NCBI RefSeq assembly: GCF_031624395.1 | Contig: NZ_JAMQON010000002.1 | Span: 434,001-498,000, forward strand | Source: Halomicroarcula saliterrae | Lineage (GTDB): Archaea; Halobacteriota; Halobacteria; Halobacteriales; Haloarculaceae | Reading direction: 5' to 3' | DNA: 64,000 nucleotides | Shown here: positions 47,851 to 56,159 of the stretch, one piece after another | Layout of the letters: every line of letters starts with the position of its first letter | Position numbering within the stretch: the first letter of the stretch is position 1 | Notes under the pieces: model-generated | Database searches by the model: none | What the model was told of the DNA's origin: nothing | Seen by the model: only the letters and a program-made list of their open reading frames with translations | Made by a program: the position numbers and the translations under genes

Positions 47851-48369
47851 TTATCGTAGAATTCGATGCACTACGTACATCAGGCCGACGGCGACGAGCG
47901 GCGGCGCGAGCCCGGCAATCTGGGGGAGTCCGTAGAGCGTGGCGACGATAGCGCTCTCGCTCGACTGTTGCAGCGCGGGCGGCACCGAAATCACCAGCCC
48001 GACGTACAGCGAGGCGACGAAGCCAAGCGCCGAGAGGGCCAGGCCGCGGTCGTAGGCCACCGAGGACGCGGTGCGGCGGTGGCGACGGGCGACCAGCAAC
48101 ACGGGCGCCAGCAGCGGCGCGACGACGAGCAGGCCGACGAAGAGGAAGAACGTCCGTGAGAAGGTGAACGTCCCGCCGCGGGCACCGCTGCTCCCGGCCA
48201 GTACGCCGATGAGGCCGAATGTGAAGATGAGTGCGATAGCCACTGTCAGGAGCAGGGCGACCACGACGTATCCCTTGAACAACAGCGAGTCGCTGGAGCG
48301 AATCGCATAGGGGAACGCGCCGGGGAGCCCGTTGTAGCTCCGCTCGGTCTCGGCCGGTGCGTCTGTCAT
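47851..48369 (-). CDS. Four-helix membrane protein of unknown function
   Basis: A 172-residue protein with four clear hydrophobic segments (VVVALLLTVAIALIFTFGLIG; FFLFVGLLVVAPLLAPVLLV; LALSALGFVASLYVGLVISV; and a last one near IAGLAPPLVAVGLMYVVHRI). I recognise no family or active-site motif. Start at the ATG at 48369, 94 bases from the divergent pgi. Its GC-rich codon pattern is native. Confidence 0.65.
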   Translation of the reverse strand: MTDAPAETERSYNGLPGAFPYAIRSSDSLLFKGYVVVALLLTVAIALIFTFGLIGVLAGSSGARGGTFTFSRTFFLFVGLLVVAPLLAPVLLVARRHRRTASSVAYDRGLALSALGFVASLYVGLVISVPPALQQSSESAIVATLYGLPQIAGLAPPLVAVGLMYVVHRILR

Positions 48370-48463
48370 CACCGACCGTTGGACGACGAGGCGGTTAAGC
48401 GCCCCGCTGTCGACCGAGCGCACTTCCCCCGCAAATATGTAAGAGGCCGTCGAGTGGTCGGGT

Positions 48464-49759
48464 ATGCACGTAGATATCGGTGCGGCGCTCGGCGAGGTAG
48501 CGGAGCCCGGCGTCGACGAGGACGAACTCGACGCGCTCGACGAACGAGTCGCCACGGCACACGAGACCATCGCCGCGGGCCGGGAGAACGGCGACTTCGG
48601 CTACGCCGCGCTCAATCTGCCCGAGGAGACCGACCCGTCGGTCATCCGCGAGGCGGTCGAGCCGGTGACCGACGCAGAGTACGTCGTCACGGTCGGCATC
48701 GGCGGCTCCGCGCTCGGGGCCAAGACCGTGACAGCGGCGCTGGCTGACCGCCCCGACCGCCACGTCATCCTCGACAACGTCGACCCCGAACACATCGAGC
48801 GCACACTGGCGGCGCTCCCGCTCGAAGACACCGCCATCAACGTCGTCTCCAAGTCCGGGACCACGGCCGAGACGCTGGCGAACTTCCTCGTCGTCCGGGA
48901 GACCTACGAGGACGCGGGCGTCGACTGGACCGAACTGACCGTCGTCACCACCGGCGAGTCCGGACCGCTGGCCCAGCTCGTCGAGGAACACGACCTGCCG
49001 CGGCTCCCGGTCCCCGACGGCGTCCCCGGCCGCTTCGCCGCGCTCTCGTCGGTCGGGCTGGTCCCGGCCGCGATCTTGGACCTCGACATCGAGGGGCTGC
49101 TCTCCGGGGCCGGCGCGGCCGCCGACGACCTGGGGCCGTCGCTCTATGACTCGCCCGCCTACGCCTACGGCGCGGTCTGTTACGCACTGGAAGAACGGGG
49201 CGCCGGCGTCAACGCCGTCATGCCCTACGCCGAGCGGCTGGAGCTGTTCGCCGAGTGGTTCGCCCAGCTGTGGGCCGAGAGCCTCGGGAAGGACGGCCGC
49301 GGCCAGACGCCCGCGAGAGCGCTGGGTGCGACCGACCAGCACTCACAGCTCCAGCTCTACCGCGCCGGCCCGCGCGACAAGATGGTCACCGTCGTCCGGC
49401 CACGGGAACGCGCCGACGTACCGGTGCCCGAGACGGACCACGACTCGCTGTCCTATCTCTCGGGCGCGGACCTCGGCCAGCTGCTGGACGCCGAGTACGA
49501 CGCCACCGTCGCCAGCCTCGCACAAGCGGGCCGCCCCGCCGTCGAAATCGAACTGGAGCGACTCGACGCCGAAGGGCTGGGTGAGCTCCTGTTCGCCATG
49601 GAGGCTGCCACCATCCTCGTCGGCGAGCTCGCGGACATCGAGACGTTCACCCAGCCCGCCGTCGAGTGGGGCAAGCGCGCCGCTCGCGGCCTGCTCTCCG
49701 GCGAGGAGACCGAGGAGACGAAGACGGTCGCCGAGCGGCCGAGCTACCGGATCGACTGA
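48464..49759 (+). CDS. pgi: Glucose-6-phosphate isomerase
   Basis: A 431-residue enzyme interconverting glucose 6-phosphate and fructose 6-phosphate. VTVGIGGSALGAKTV (about 75-89) and NVVSKSGTTAETLANF (about 126-141) form the sugar-phosphate site; FAALSSVGLVPAAIL, LGKDGRGQTPARALGATDQHSQLQLY (about 272-297) and the C-terminal GKRAARGLLSGEE match the SIS-type Pgi family, with the catalytic Glu, His and Lys regions visible. It supplies fructose 6-phosphate for glmS and glycolysis in reverse. Single gene; ends about 80 bases before the CPBP gene. Confidence 0.93.
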   Translation: MHVDIGAALGEVAEPGVDEDELDALDERVATAHETIAAGRENGDFGYAALNLPEETDPSVIREAVEPVTDAEYVVTVGIGGSALGAKTVTAALADRPDRHVILDNVDPEHIERTLAALPLEDTAINVVSKSGTTAETLANFLVVRETYEDAGVDWTELTVVTTGESGPLAQLVEEHDLPRLPVPDGVPGRFAALSSVGLVPAAILDLDIEGLLSGAGAAADDLGPSLYDSPAYAYGAVCYALEERGAGVNAVMPYAERLELFAEWFAQLWAESLGKDGRGQTPARALGATDQHSQLQLYRAGPRDKMVTVVRPRERADVPVPETDHDSLSYLSGADLGQLLDAEYDATVASLAQAGRPAVEIELERLDAEGLGELLFAMEAATILVGELADIETFTQPAVEWGKRAARGLLSGEETEETKTVAERPSYRID

Positions 49760-49840
49760 GCGGGCTCGGAGCCGGGTCGCCGTCCGTCTACCTAATCGGT
49801 GGGGTCTTCAATCCCGCTCGCGTACGCACACCAACACGCA

Positions 49841-50635
49841 ATGGCACTCTCACCGCCGTACGTCTCCGTCGCCGACGGCCGCACGATTACGACCAGCATC
49901 GTCCGGGCGCTGGCCGTCGTCCTGGCGGCGTTTTTCTTCGCCGCCATCTTCGGCCAGCTCGGCGCGGCGCTGCTGGGCGCCACCGCGCCGCTGGACGCGA
50001 GCACGACACCGGCGACGGTCTACGCGGCGGTGAACGCGATATCGTTCGTCGGGTTCCTGCTGGCGGCGGTCGCGTACATACAGGTCAGAGACGACCGGTC
50101 GCTCGTCTACTTCCGGACGCCCCGGCTGTCTGACTTCGGGTGGGCGCTGGTCGGTCTCGCGGGTATCCTCGCCGGCTCGCTCCTGATGGGCGTCGTCGTG
50201 CAGGCGCTCAGCGCGCTGGTCGAGACGCTGTTCGACGTCGGCGTCGAGACGGGCCAGAACAGCATCATCACGCAGGGCCGCCAGAACCCCGTCCTCTTTC
50301 TCTACATGGTCCCGGTGGCGCTCTTTTTCGTCGGTCCGGCCGAAGAGCTCGTCTTCCGCGGCGTCGTTCAGGGGCTCTTCCGGCGGGCCTTCGGCGTCGT
50401 CCCCGCCGTCGCGCTCGCGAGTCTCCTCTTCGGACTGGGCCACTATCTCGCGATCAGTTCCGGGAGCGCGTGGACGTACATCCTCGTCGCCAGCGCCCTC
50501 GGCGTCGTGCTCGGCGCGGTGTACGAGTACACCGAGACCATCGTCGTCCCCGCGCTGGCCCACGGGCTCTGGAACGCCGGGTTGTTCGTGGTGAACTACT
50601 ACGTCGCGACGACGGGCGCCACGCTACCGTCGTAA
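49841..50635 (+). CDS. CPBP-family intramembrane metalloprotease, second copy
   Basis: A 264-residue membrane protein with about eight hydrophobic segments. Motif 1 is PAEELVFRGVVQGL (about 166-179), the canonical E-E-x3-R; motif 2 is FGLGHYL (about 197-203); motif 3 is AHGLWNAGL (about 245-253, H-x3-N). All three metal-site motifs are intact, which makes it a more standard member than the copy at 40565. The ATG at 49841 is preferred to the GTG upstream. The substrate is unknown. Confidence 0.85.
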   Translation: MALSPPYVSVADGRTITTSIVRALAVVLAAFFFAAIFGQLGAALLGATAPLDASTTPATVYAAVNAISFVGFLLAAVAYIQVRDDRSLVYFRTPRLSDFGWALVGLAGILAGSLLMGVVVQALSALVETLFDVGVETGQNSIITQGRQNPVLFLYMVPVALFFVGPAEELVFRGVVQGLFRRAFGVVPAVALASLLFGLGHYLAISSGSAWTYILVASALGVVLGAVYEYTETIVVPALAHGLWNAGLFVVNYYVATTGATLPS

Positions 50636-50660
50636 GCCGTGCGACAGCTGTCTGACGGGT

Positions 50661-50668
50661 GTTTAAGC
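50661..50668 (+). promoter_or_regulatory. TATA-like box for the 48-aa protein gene
   Basis: GTTTAAGC about 28 nt before the ATG at 50692. It supports the very short gene as real and leaderless. Confidence 0.45.
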
Positions 50669-50691
50669 TGTACGCGGCCTATATCCATGGC

Positions 50692-50838
50692 ATGTCAACC
50701 CGGTACACGGTCGTGTGCGAGGACGGCCAGGCCCGGGCTATTCAAATGCTAGCCCATCGCTACGGCATCACCGAGGAGGAAGTGCTGCAACAGCTCATCG
50801 AGCTCGGGCTCGAAGACATCGAAGAGCGGCCGGTTTAG
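50692..50838 (+). CDS. Very small conserved-looking helical protein (48 aa)
   Basis: An acidic protein whose middle, AIQMLAHRYGITEEEVLQQLIELGLEDIEE, reads like an HTH or ribbon-helix-helix DNA-binding segment. Too short to assign safely. It has a proper TATA box and native codon use. Its stop overlaps the nob1 stop by four bases on the other strand. It could be an antitoxin-like regulator, though the PIN protein beside it is an rRNA enzyme and not an obvious toxin. Confidence 0.6.
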   Translation: MSTRYTVVCEDGQARAIQMLAHRYGITEEEVLQQLIELGLEDIEERPV

Positions 50839-51293
50839 GCGGGGTTCTTTCTGGAGAGCGAGGAGCCACACACCGGACAGCGGTCGTGGTTCTCGTCGAA
50901 CTCGCGGCCGCAGCCGGCACACTGGAAGCGCCACTCCCGCGTCTCGCTGATGCCGTCGCGGGCGATGACCTCGACGCGCACGTCCAGTTTCTCCGCGACG
51001 TTTTGCATGGCGTAGTCGTCGGTGACGAGCGGGCAGTCGAGCTCGAAGGCGGCGGCGACCAGCCGGATGTCGGTGTCCGAGAGCTCGGCGAGGTCGCCCG
51101 TCTCGCGAGCGGCGCGTTCGATGCGCTCGACCGTGTTCTCCTCCGGGATGTGGAGATGCATCCCCGACCCCTCCAGCGCGTCGAACCGGTAGGCGGCCTC
51201 CCCTTCGAGCTCCTCCTGTACGAGCGGAATCGTGGCTATCTGCTCGTCGGTGTGATAGTCGTTGATGAAGGCGGACGAATCGAGAACGTACAT
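50835..51293 (-). CDS. nob1: rRNA endonuclease NOB1 (PIN domain and zinc ribbon)
   Basis: A 152-residue protein. The PIN domain starts MYVLDSSAFINDY with the first Asp and has further acidic sites at LSDTDIRLVAAAFEL (about 92-106) and CPLVTDDYAM (about 109-118). A zinc ribbon follows, CAGC ... CPVCGSSL (about 127-147). The combination of PIN and ribbon is NOB1, which cuts the 3' end of 16S rRNA precursors in archaea. The PRC-barrel gene upstream ends immediately before its ATG (TAA-ATG), so the two are one transcription unit. Confidence 0.9.
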   Translation of the reverse strand: MYVLDSSAFINDYHTDEQIATIPLVQEELEGEAAYRFDALEGSGMHLHIPEENTVERIERAARETGDLAELSDTDIRLVAAAFELDCPLVTDDYAMQNVAEKLDVRVEVIARDGISETREWRFQCAGCGREFDENHDRCPVCGSSLSRKNPA

Positions 51294-51533
51294 TTACCGT
51301 TGAATTATCATATGGTCTTTGACGGCTTTGACCCGTTCGACGGGGACCATCAGCCGGCCCTTGTCACTGTACTCGAAATCGGTGTTGCGAAGTGACTCCG
51401 CCGGGTCGATGATGAGGTGGTTCAGCGACCCCGAGGAGAGGTCCATCGTGATGTTGTAGAGGCTTCCCATCTCCGCCCCGTCGCTGCCCATGACGTCCTT
51501 GCCCGAGAGGTTCTCGGCGAGTAGTTCAGCCAT
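51294..51533 (-). CDS. PRC-barrel domain protein
   Basis: A 79-residue single PRC-barrel: MAELLAENLSGKDVMGSDGAEMGSL, then NHLIIDPAES and a final RLMVPVERVKAVKDHMII. This small beta-barrel is found in RNA-processing and photosynthetic proteins; archaeal stand-alone copies are thought to act in RNA metabolism or division (CdpB family). Directly coupled to nob1, so an RNA-related role is plausible. The ATG at 51533 is used; an upstream in-frame codon adds 20 unlikely residues. Confidence 0.85.
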   Translation of the reverse strand: MAELLAENLSGKDVMGSDGAEMGSLYNITMDLSSGSLNHLIIDPAESLRNTDFEYSDKGRLMVPVERVKAVKDHMIIQR

Positions 51534-51622
51534 ACCCCCCTTTCTGAGCGAGATTACATAAACGCCACGGGGCGTCTGACGGACGCAGTACAATTTTAAC
51601 CCCAGAGTTCACACGGAGAGCC

Positions 51623-52123
51623 ATGAAAGGAAACCGGCGGCACTTCATCGCCGCACTGACAGCGGGCGTCACCGGGACACTGGCCGGCTGTGGCGGCACG
51701 GAGAGCGCGACACCGAGCGAAGCGTCGACCGAGACAGACACCGACTCGCCGGTGGAGACACAGACAGACACCGACTCGCCGATGGAAACGGAGACCGAGA
51801 CGGACGCGACCGGAACGCCTGACTCGGCCGGTCAGACGGTCGTGGTCGCACCGGACGGGAGCCTGCGCTTCTCACCGGAGTCGTTCACCGTTCCGGCGGG
51901 CAGCACCGTCACCTGGGAGTGGGGCGGGAACGGCCACAACGTCAAAGCCGAGACGACGCCCTCCGGCAGCGACTGGAGCGGCACGCCCGGCGACGGCAGC
52001 ACCACGTATGGCAGCGGCCACACCTACAGCCACACGTTCGAGACCGCCGGCGAGTACGAATACTACTGTGCGCCCCACCAGAGCGTGGGGATGACCGGGT
52101 CCTTTACTGTCACCGAGCAGTAG
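51623..52123 (+). CDS. Halocyanin-like blue copper lipoprotein
   Basis: A 166-residue exported protein. The start MKGNRRHFIAALTAGVTGTLAGC has a twin-arginine-like RRHF and a lipobox ending in Cys23, so it should be lipid-anchored outside the cell. A Ser/Thr/Glu/Asp-rich linker follows (about 26-70). The plastocyanin domain carries the copper ligands: His in GGNGHNVKA and Cys-His-Met in YYCAPHQSVGM. It would carry electrons in the membrane-proximal chain. Single gene with an A/T-rich ACAATTTTAA box about 30 nt upstream. Confidence 0.9.
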   Translation: MKGNRRHFIAALTAGVTGTLAGCGGTESATPSEASTETDTDSPVETQTDTDSPMETETETDATGTPDSAGQTVVVAPDGSLRFSPESFTVPAGSTVTWEWGGNGHNVKAETTPSGSDWSGTPGDGSTTYGSGHTYSHTFETAGEYEYYCAPHQSVGMTGSFTVTEQ

Positions 52124-52226
52124 CGAGACACGTCGTTTCGTGGGAGCGACTGGGGTCACAGCGGCACCATGACGACGAACTTAACTACTGTGGCCGACAC
52201 CTTCCAGTAACTTCTGAGGCCCATCT

Positions 52227-54032
52227 ATGTCTGATCAGGAAGCCACCACAGAGACGGAGCACACCCTTCGGACACCGATTGTCGCCGTACTCGGTCACGT
52301 CGACCACGGGAAGACGAGCCTGCTCGACCGCATCCGCGGCTCGGCCGTGACGGCGGGCGAATCCGGCGCCATAACCCAGCACATCGGCGCCACCGCGGTC
52401 CCGCTTTCCGTCATCTCGGACATCGCCGGGGAGCTGGTCGACCCGACGGACTTCGACCTGCCCGGCCTCCTGTTCATCGACACGCCGGGTCACCACTCGT
52501 TTTCCACGCTGCGGTCCCGCGGCGGCGCACTCGCCGACATCGCCATCCTCGTCGTCGACGTCAACGACGGCTTCCAGCCCCAGACGCTGGAGGCCATCGA
52601 CATCCTCAAACGCACCCAGACGCCCTTCATCGTCGCTGCGAACAAGATAGACACAGTGCCGGGCTGGAACCCCAACGAGAACCAGCCGGTACAGGTGACG
52701 ATGGACGCCCAGTCCGACCGCGTCACGTCGGACGCGAACGAGAAGCTCTACGAGATCATCGGCGAGCTCTCCGACAACGGCTTCTCGGCCGACATGTACT
52801 GGCGCGTCCAGAACTTCCAGGCCAACATCGGCGTCGTCCCCGTCTCCGCCGAGACCGGTGAGGGCATCCCGGACCTCCTGACCGTGATGATGGGGCTGTC
52901 CCAGCGCTACATGAAAGAAGAGATGGAGATCGACGCGTCCGGGCCGGGCGTCGGCACAGTGCTGGAGGTCAAGGACACCCAGGGCTTTGGCACGACGCTG
53001 GACGCCATCATCTACGACGGGACGATTCGAGCGGACGACACCATCGTCGTCGGCGGGCTGCAGGGCCCCATCGTCACCGACGTGCGCGCCCTCTTGCGCC
53101 CGCGACCGCTCGAAGAGATACGCACCGAACAGGAGTTCGAGCAGGTCGACGCCGTCGCGGCGGCCGACGGCGTGAAAATCGCTGCGCCGGACCTCGACGA
53201 CGCCATCGCGGGCGCGCCCATCCGGGTGCTCCGGGACCGGGACCGCGCCGAGGTCATCGCCGAAGTCGAGGAGGAGCTCTCCGAGATAGAGGTGACCACA
53301 CAGGAGGAGGGTGTCGTGGTCAAAGCCGACACGCTGGGTTCGCTGGAGGCCATCTCCAGTACGCTCGCCGAGGAGGAGATTCCCATCATGCGCGCCGAGG
53401 TCGGCGCCGTCGCACCCCGTGACGTCCGCGTCGCGGAGACGGCCAACGAGCCGACCCACCGGGCCATCCTCGCCTTCTCCGTCGACGTGCTGGACGACGC
53501 CCGGCGGCTGGCCGAACAGGAGGACGTGAAGCTGTTCGAGGACGACGTCATCTACCAGCTCGTCGAGGGGTACGACGACCACGTCACCGCGATCGAGGAG
53601 TCCCAGCAGGAGCAGATTCTGGAGAACATCACCCGCCCCGCGAAGTTCCGGGTGCTCCCCGACCACACCTTCCGGCAGAACGACCCCGCCGTCGTCGGCG
53701 TCGAGGTGCTCTCGGGCGAACTCCGGCGCAACGTCAACGTCGTCAAGTGGGATGGCAACGAGCCAAAGCGGGTCGGCCGGCTGAAATCGCTCCAGGACGA
53801 GGGCGAGGACGTTGACTCGGCCCGCGCCGGCGAACAGCTCGCGGCCTCCATCGACGGGCCGACGGTCGGCCGCCAGATAGAGGAGGGCGACGACCTCTGG
53901 GTGGAAGTGCCCGAGAAACACGCGAAGATACTCGAACAGGAGCTCAAAGAGGAGATATCCGTCGACGAGCGCGAGGCGCTGTCGATGTATCTGGAGAACC
54001 ACCGGAATCGGGACCCGTTCTGGGGGAAGTAG
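52227..54032 (+). CDS. infB: Translation initiation factor aIF-2/5B (IF-2 type)
   Basis: A 601-residue GTPase that joins ribosomal subunits at initiation. The G1 loop is VAVLGHVDHGKTSLLDRI (about 18-35), the switch regions GAITQHIGAT (about 47-56) and DTPGHHSF (about 88-95), and the base-recognition motif AANKIDT at about 136. The C-terminal half contains the IF-2 domain and a second EF-Tu-like domain. The length is standard for archaeal aIF5B. The TAG stop is the first part of a hairpin repeat (AGTAGCGAGGTC...GACCTCG). Confidence 0.95.
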   Translation: MSDQEATTETEHTLRTPIVAVLGHVDHGKTSLLDRIRGSAVTAGESGAITQHIGATAVPLSVISDIAGELVDPTDFDLPGLLFIDTPGHHSFSTLRSRGGALADIAILVVDVNDGFQPQTLEAIDILKRTQTPFIVAANKIDTVPGWNPNENQPVQVTMDAQSDRVTSDANEKLYEIIGELSDNGFSADMYWRVQNFQANIGVVPVSAETGEGIPDLLTVMMGLSQRYMKEEMEIDASGPGVGTVLEVKDTQGFGTTLDAIIYDGTIRADDTIVVGGLQGPIVTDVRALLRPRPLEEIRTEQEFEQVDAVAAADGVKIAAPDLDDAIAGAPIRVLRDRDRAEVIAEVEEELSEIEVTTQEEGVVVKADTLGSLEAISSTLAEEEIPIMRAEVGAVAPRDVRVAETANEPTHRAILAFSVDVLDDARRLAEQEDVKLFEDDVIYQLVEGYDDHVTAIEESQQEQILENITRPAKFRVLPDHTFRQNDPAVVGVEVLSGELRRNVNVVKWDGNEPKRVGRLKSLQDEGEDVDSARAGEQLAASIDGPTVGRQIEEGDDLWVEVPEKHAKILEQELKEEISVDEREALSMYLENHRNRDPFWGK

Positions 54033-54062
54033 CGAGGTCGGAGCGTAGCGACGACCTCGTAG
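54030..54062 (+). terminator. Hairpin right after the infB stop
   Basis: CGAGGTC (54033-54039) and GACCTCG (54053-54059), a perfect 7-bp stem with a 13-base loop. The stop codon TAG is part of the leading GTAGCGAGG, the same lead as in the array after cheF. A run ending in AATAATATTTAATTA follows 10 bases later. Confidence 0.55.
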
Positions 54063-54116
54063 CGAGTGCAGTGAGTAATAATATTTAATTAGTAGGCGTG
54101 TCTGTTGGGAGACAAG

Positions 54117-54305
54117 ATGACCGAAGTGGCCTCACTCTCCACGGCTGACTTCGTGCTCGCGAGTATCGCCCTGGTGATGACGCTGGCGGCCTTTGGCGCC
54201 GTCGTCACCTCTCTCAGCGTCGCCGTCGCCTTCGGCGCGGGCTCGATTCCCGCGACCGGCTCTATCGGCTACGCGCTGTTTTACAACCCGCCGACGGACA
54301 CGTAG
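54117..54305 (+). CDS. Small membrane protein (62 aa)
   Basis: MTEVASLSTADFVLASIALVMT is followed by two hydrophobic segments and the tail GYALFYNPPTDT. It looks like a haloarchaeal conserved small membrane protein but I cannot name a family. An AT-rich stretch (ATAATATTTAATTA at about 54076-54089) about 30 nt before the ATG would serve as promoter. Stop eight bases from the convergent lipoprotein gene. Confidence 0.6.
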   Translation: MTEVASLSTADFVLASIALVMTLAAFGAVVTSLSVAVAFGAGSIPATGSIGYALFYNPPTDT

Positions 54306-54312
54306 CGCCCGC

Positions 54313-54957
54313 TCACTCGGACCCGGAGTGTTCTAGACTCCCGATCAGCGTCAGAACGTTTGCCGCCTCCCCGTCGGTCTGTTGTGGATAGATACCGACG
54401 GCGACGACGAAGTCGCCCTCGTGTCTGAACTTCGTCGCGTGGACGTACACGTCGACCGGTGTACCGGCGAGCGTGGCCGTCCCCTCGAACTTCTTCACTG
54501 CGGTCGACTGACCCAGCGTGGTCACGTTCTCACTGCCGACCTGACTGCCGACGCTGATGGCGGAATACTGCGAGTTGGACTGTGCCAGTAGCTCCCGTTC
54601 CGAGAGGTCCTCGATGGGGTTGAACGCCTGACCGGCGACCTCGACCTCGGGGCTTGCGACGGCGACGAAGACGCCGGCTCGCTGTGAGCCCAGCGGCCCC
54701 AGCGAGATGTCGCGCTCGTACTTCGCGAGCTGGTTCGTCACCTCGACCTGTCTGGTCTGGTCGGCCACGGTGAAGTTCCGCGTGACGTTCTGGGTGCGCT
54801 GTGCTCGCTGCTCGTAGCCCGTCTCGGAGACGGCCTCGTCGCTCGCCGTCGCCGGCGAGGCGCTGAACGCGAGTGGTTCGCTCCCGGTGATGAAGCCACA
54901 GCCGGCGAGGGGTATCGCACAGGCGACTGCCAGCAACGCGGCGTACTGTCGGTTCAC
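54313..54957 (-). CDS. Lipoprotein, DUF6517-like
   Basis: A 214-residue exported protein. MNRQYAALLAVACAIPLAGC is a Sec-type lipoprotein signal with the Cys at residue 20. The rest is a single beta-rich domain with the segment VEVTNQLAKYERDISLGPLGSQRAGVFVAVASPEVEVAGQAFNPIEDLSE, which I recall from a haloarchaeal family of unknown function (DUF6517). No metal or catalytic motif. It lies between a small membrane protein and DUF5811-like gene; no operon is evident. Confidence 0.7.
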   Translation of the reverse strand: MNRQYAALLAVACAIPLAGCGFITGSEPLAFSASPATASDEAVSETGYEQRAQRTQNVTRNFTVADQTRQVEVTNQLAKYERDISLGPLGSQRAGVFVAVASPEVEVAGQAFNPIEDLSERELLAQSNSQYSAISVGSQVGSENVTTLGQSTAVKKFEGTATLAGTPVDVYVHATKFRHEGDFVVAVGIYPQQTDGEAANVLTLIGSLEHSGSE

Positions 54958-55064
54958 GGTAGGGTCTCTTCGAGCCCGCCAATAAGTATACTGTCCGCGA
55001 CCGAAAGCCAGCGGGTCACTGGCGGCTCGGAAAACGGGGTGAGTTCGACCCCCGGCGGGGTCGG

Positions 55065-55418
55065 TTACTGCGCCGTCGGCGAGCTGTCGTCGCCGATGAC
55101 CTGTTTGACCTGTAGCGCCGCCGACGCGGCGATGCCCTGTGCGAGGTCGTCGCGCTCCTCGGCGGAGATAGTCGCGCTGTCCGGGTCCTCGGGCCGGTAG
55201 TCGGCGCTGACGACAGAGCCGACCGGCGGCTGGACCGCGATAGTCGCTCGCGGTCCCGTCTCGCTGTCACTGACCTCCGAGCCCACCACGAACTCCCCCG
55301 GCAACAGCTCCCGCGTTCGAGCCGCGACGCTCGCGAGGTCGCGGCGCAGCGTCTGGCGCTGCTCCCGCGTGAGCGTCACTTTCTCCGTCTCGCCACCGAA
55401 GGGCGAATTTCCGTACAT
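55065..55418 (-). CDS. Conserved haloarchaeal protein (DUF5811-like)
   Basis: A 117-residue acidic soluble protein beginning MYGNSPFGGETEKVTLTREQRQTLRRDLASVAAR. The central RELLPGEFVVGSEVSD and the tail QGIAASAALQVKQVI are the conserved-looking parts. It matches my memory of a haloarchaea-only family of unknown function (DUF5811). The ATG at 55418 is preferred over upstream in-frame codons as GGATAAAAACCC at about 55450 on the plus strand gives a minus-strand TATA-like TTTTTATCC about 30 nt before it. Confidence 0.65.
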   Translation of the reverse strand: MYGNSPFGGETEKVTLTREQRQTLRRDLASVAARTRELLPGEFVVGSEVSDSETGPRATIAVQPPVGSVVSADYRPEDPDSATISAEERDDLAQGIAASAALQVKQVIGDDSSPTAQ

Positions 55419-55511
55419 GAAGGTTCTCTCTGCCGTAGGTAGCTGACGGATAAAAACCCAGTGGCTTGGCCACAATGTTGCCGTCGAACCGTCCACCGGC
55501 GAAAGCCGGGC

Positions 55512-55982
55512 TTACGCGACGGGATGGCTCTCGCCGTACGTCGCGATGACGACACAGCTCGCGTGCGTGTCCGCCGGGGCGACGGACTCGACGCGGACGT
55601 CCTCCTCGACGAACTCCCAGTCCCGGAGCTCGCGACCGGCGGCCAGCCCCTCGCGAATCTCCGCGCGGACCGCGTCGGGGTCACGGCCGTCGACCTCGTA
55701 GAAGATGCCCGGGCCGTCTTCGCTGCGCGCCCAGCCGATACCGGCCGCGGCCCGTTCGCCCGGCGCGGCGGTCGCGGCCGACTGAACCACTTCGAGGGCC
55801 TCACCGGGCGGGCCCAGGTCGGGTGCCGTCCCGGCGAGTTCGATAGCCGGGCCGGCCGGGATGACCGACGAGAGCGTCACCAGATTGTAGTTGTGGACGC
55901 CCGCTGCCGCGAGCGCCGCGTCGTACGACGACAGCGCGGTCGGGCCGGTTGCGGTCCCCCACACGACCCGGATGGTGCTCAT
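55512..55982 (-). CDS. pdaD: Pyruvoyl-dependent arginine decarboxylase
   Basis: A 156-residue proenzyme that makes agmatine from arginine, used for polyamines and the agmatidine base of tRNA-Ile. VWGTATGPTALSSYDAAL opens the protein. The self-cleavage site is VTLSSVIPAGPAIE (about 35-48): the chain breaks at Ser-Ser and the second Ser becomes pyruvoyl. GIGWARSEDGPGIFYEVDG and the C-terminal YGESHPVA match the family. Length is normal. Single gene, promoter not obvious. Confidence 0.9.
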   Translation of the reverse strand: MSTIRVVWGTATGPTALSSYDAALAAAGVHNYNLVTLSSVIPAGPAIELAGTAPDLGPPGEALEVVQSAATAAPGERAAAGIGWARSEDGPGIFYEVDGRDPDAVRAEIREGLAAGRELRDWEFVEEDVRVESVAPADTHASCVVIATYGESHPVA

Positions 55983-56159
55983 ATCCGTCCGTGGACGACC
56001 CGGCCGCTAAGGAGTTTCGCTTCGGCCACAGCCACGCGGTGAAGCCCGTCCTACCGGGGCTGGGGTCGCGGCGACAAGCCGGGCTTATCGCGCCCGCCGC
56101 CGTCGCCGTCCTCGACAACGCGGCGATAACAATAGACAAGCAGCCCTTCCCAGCGGGTG

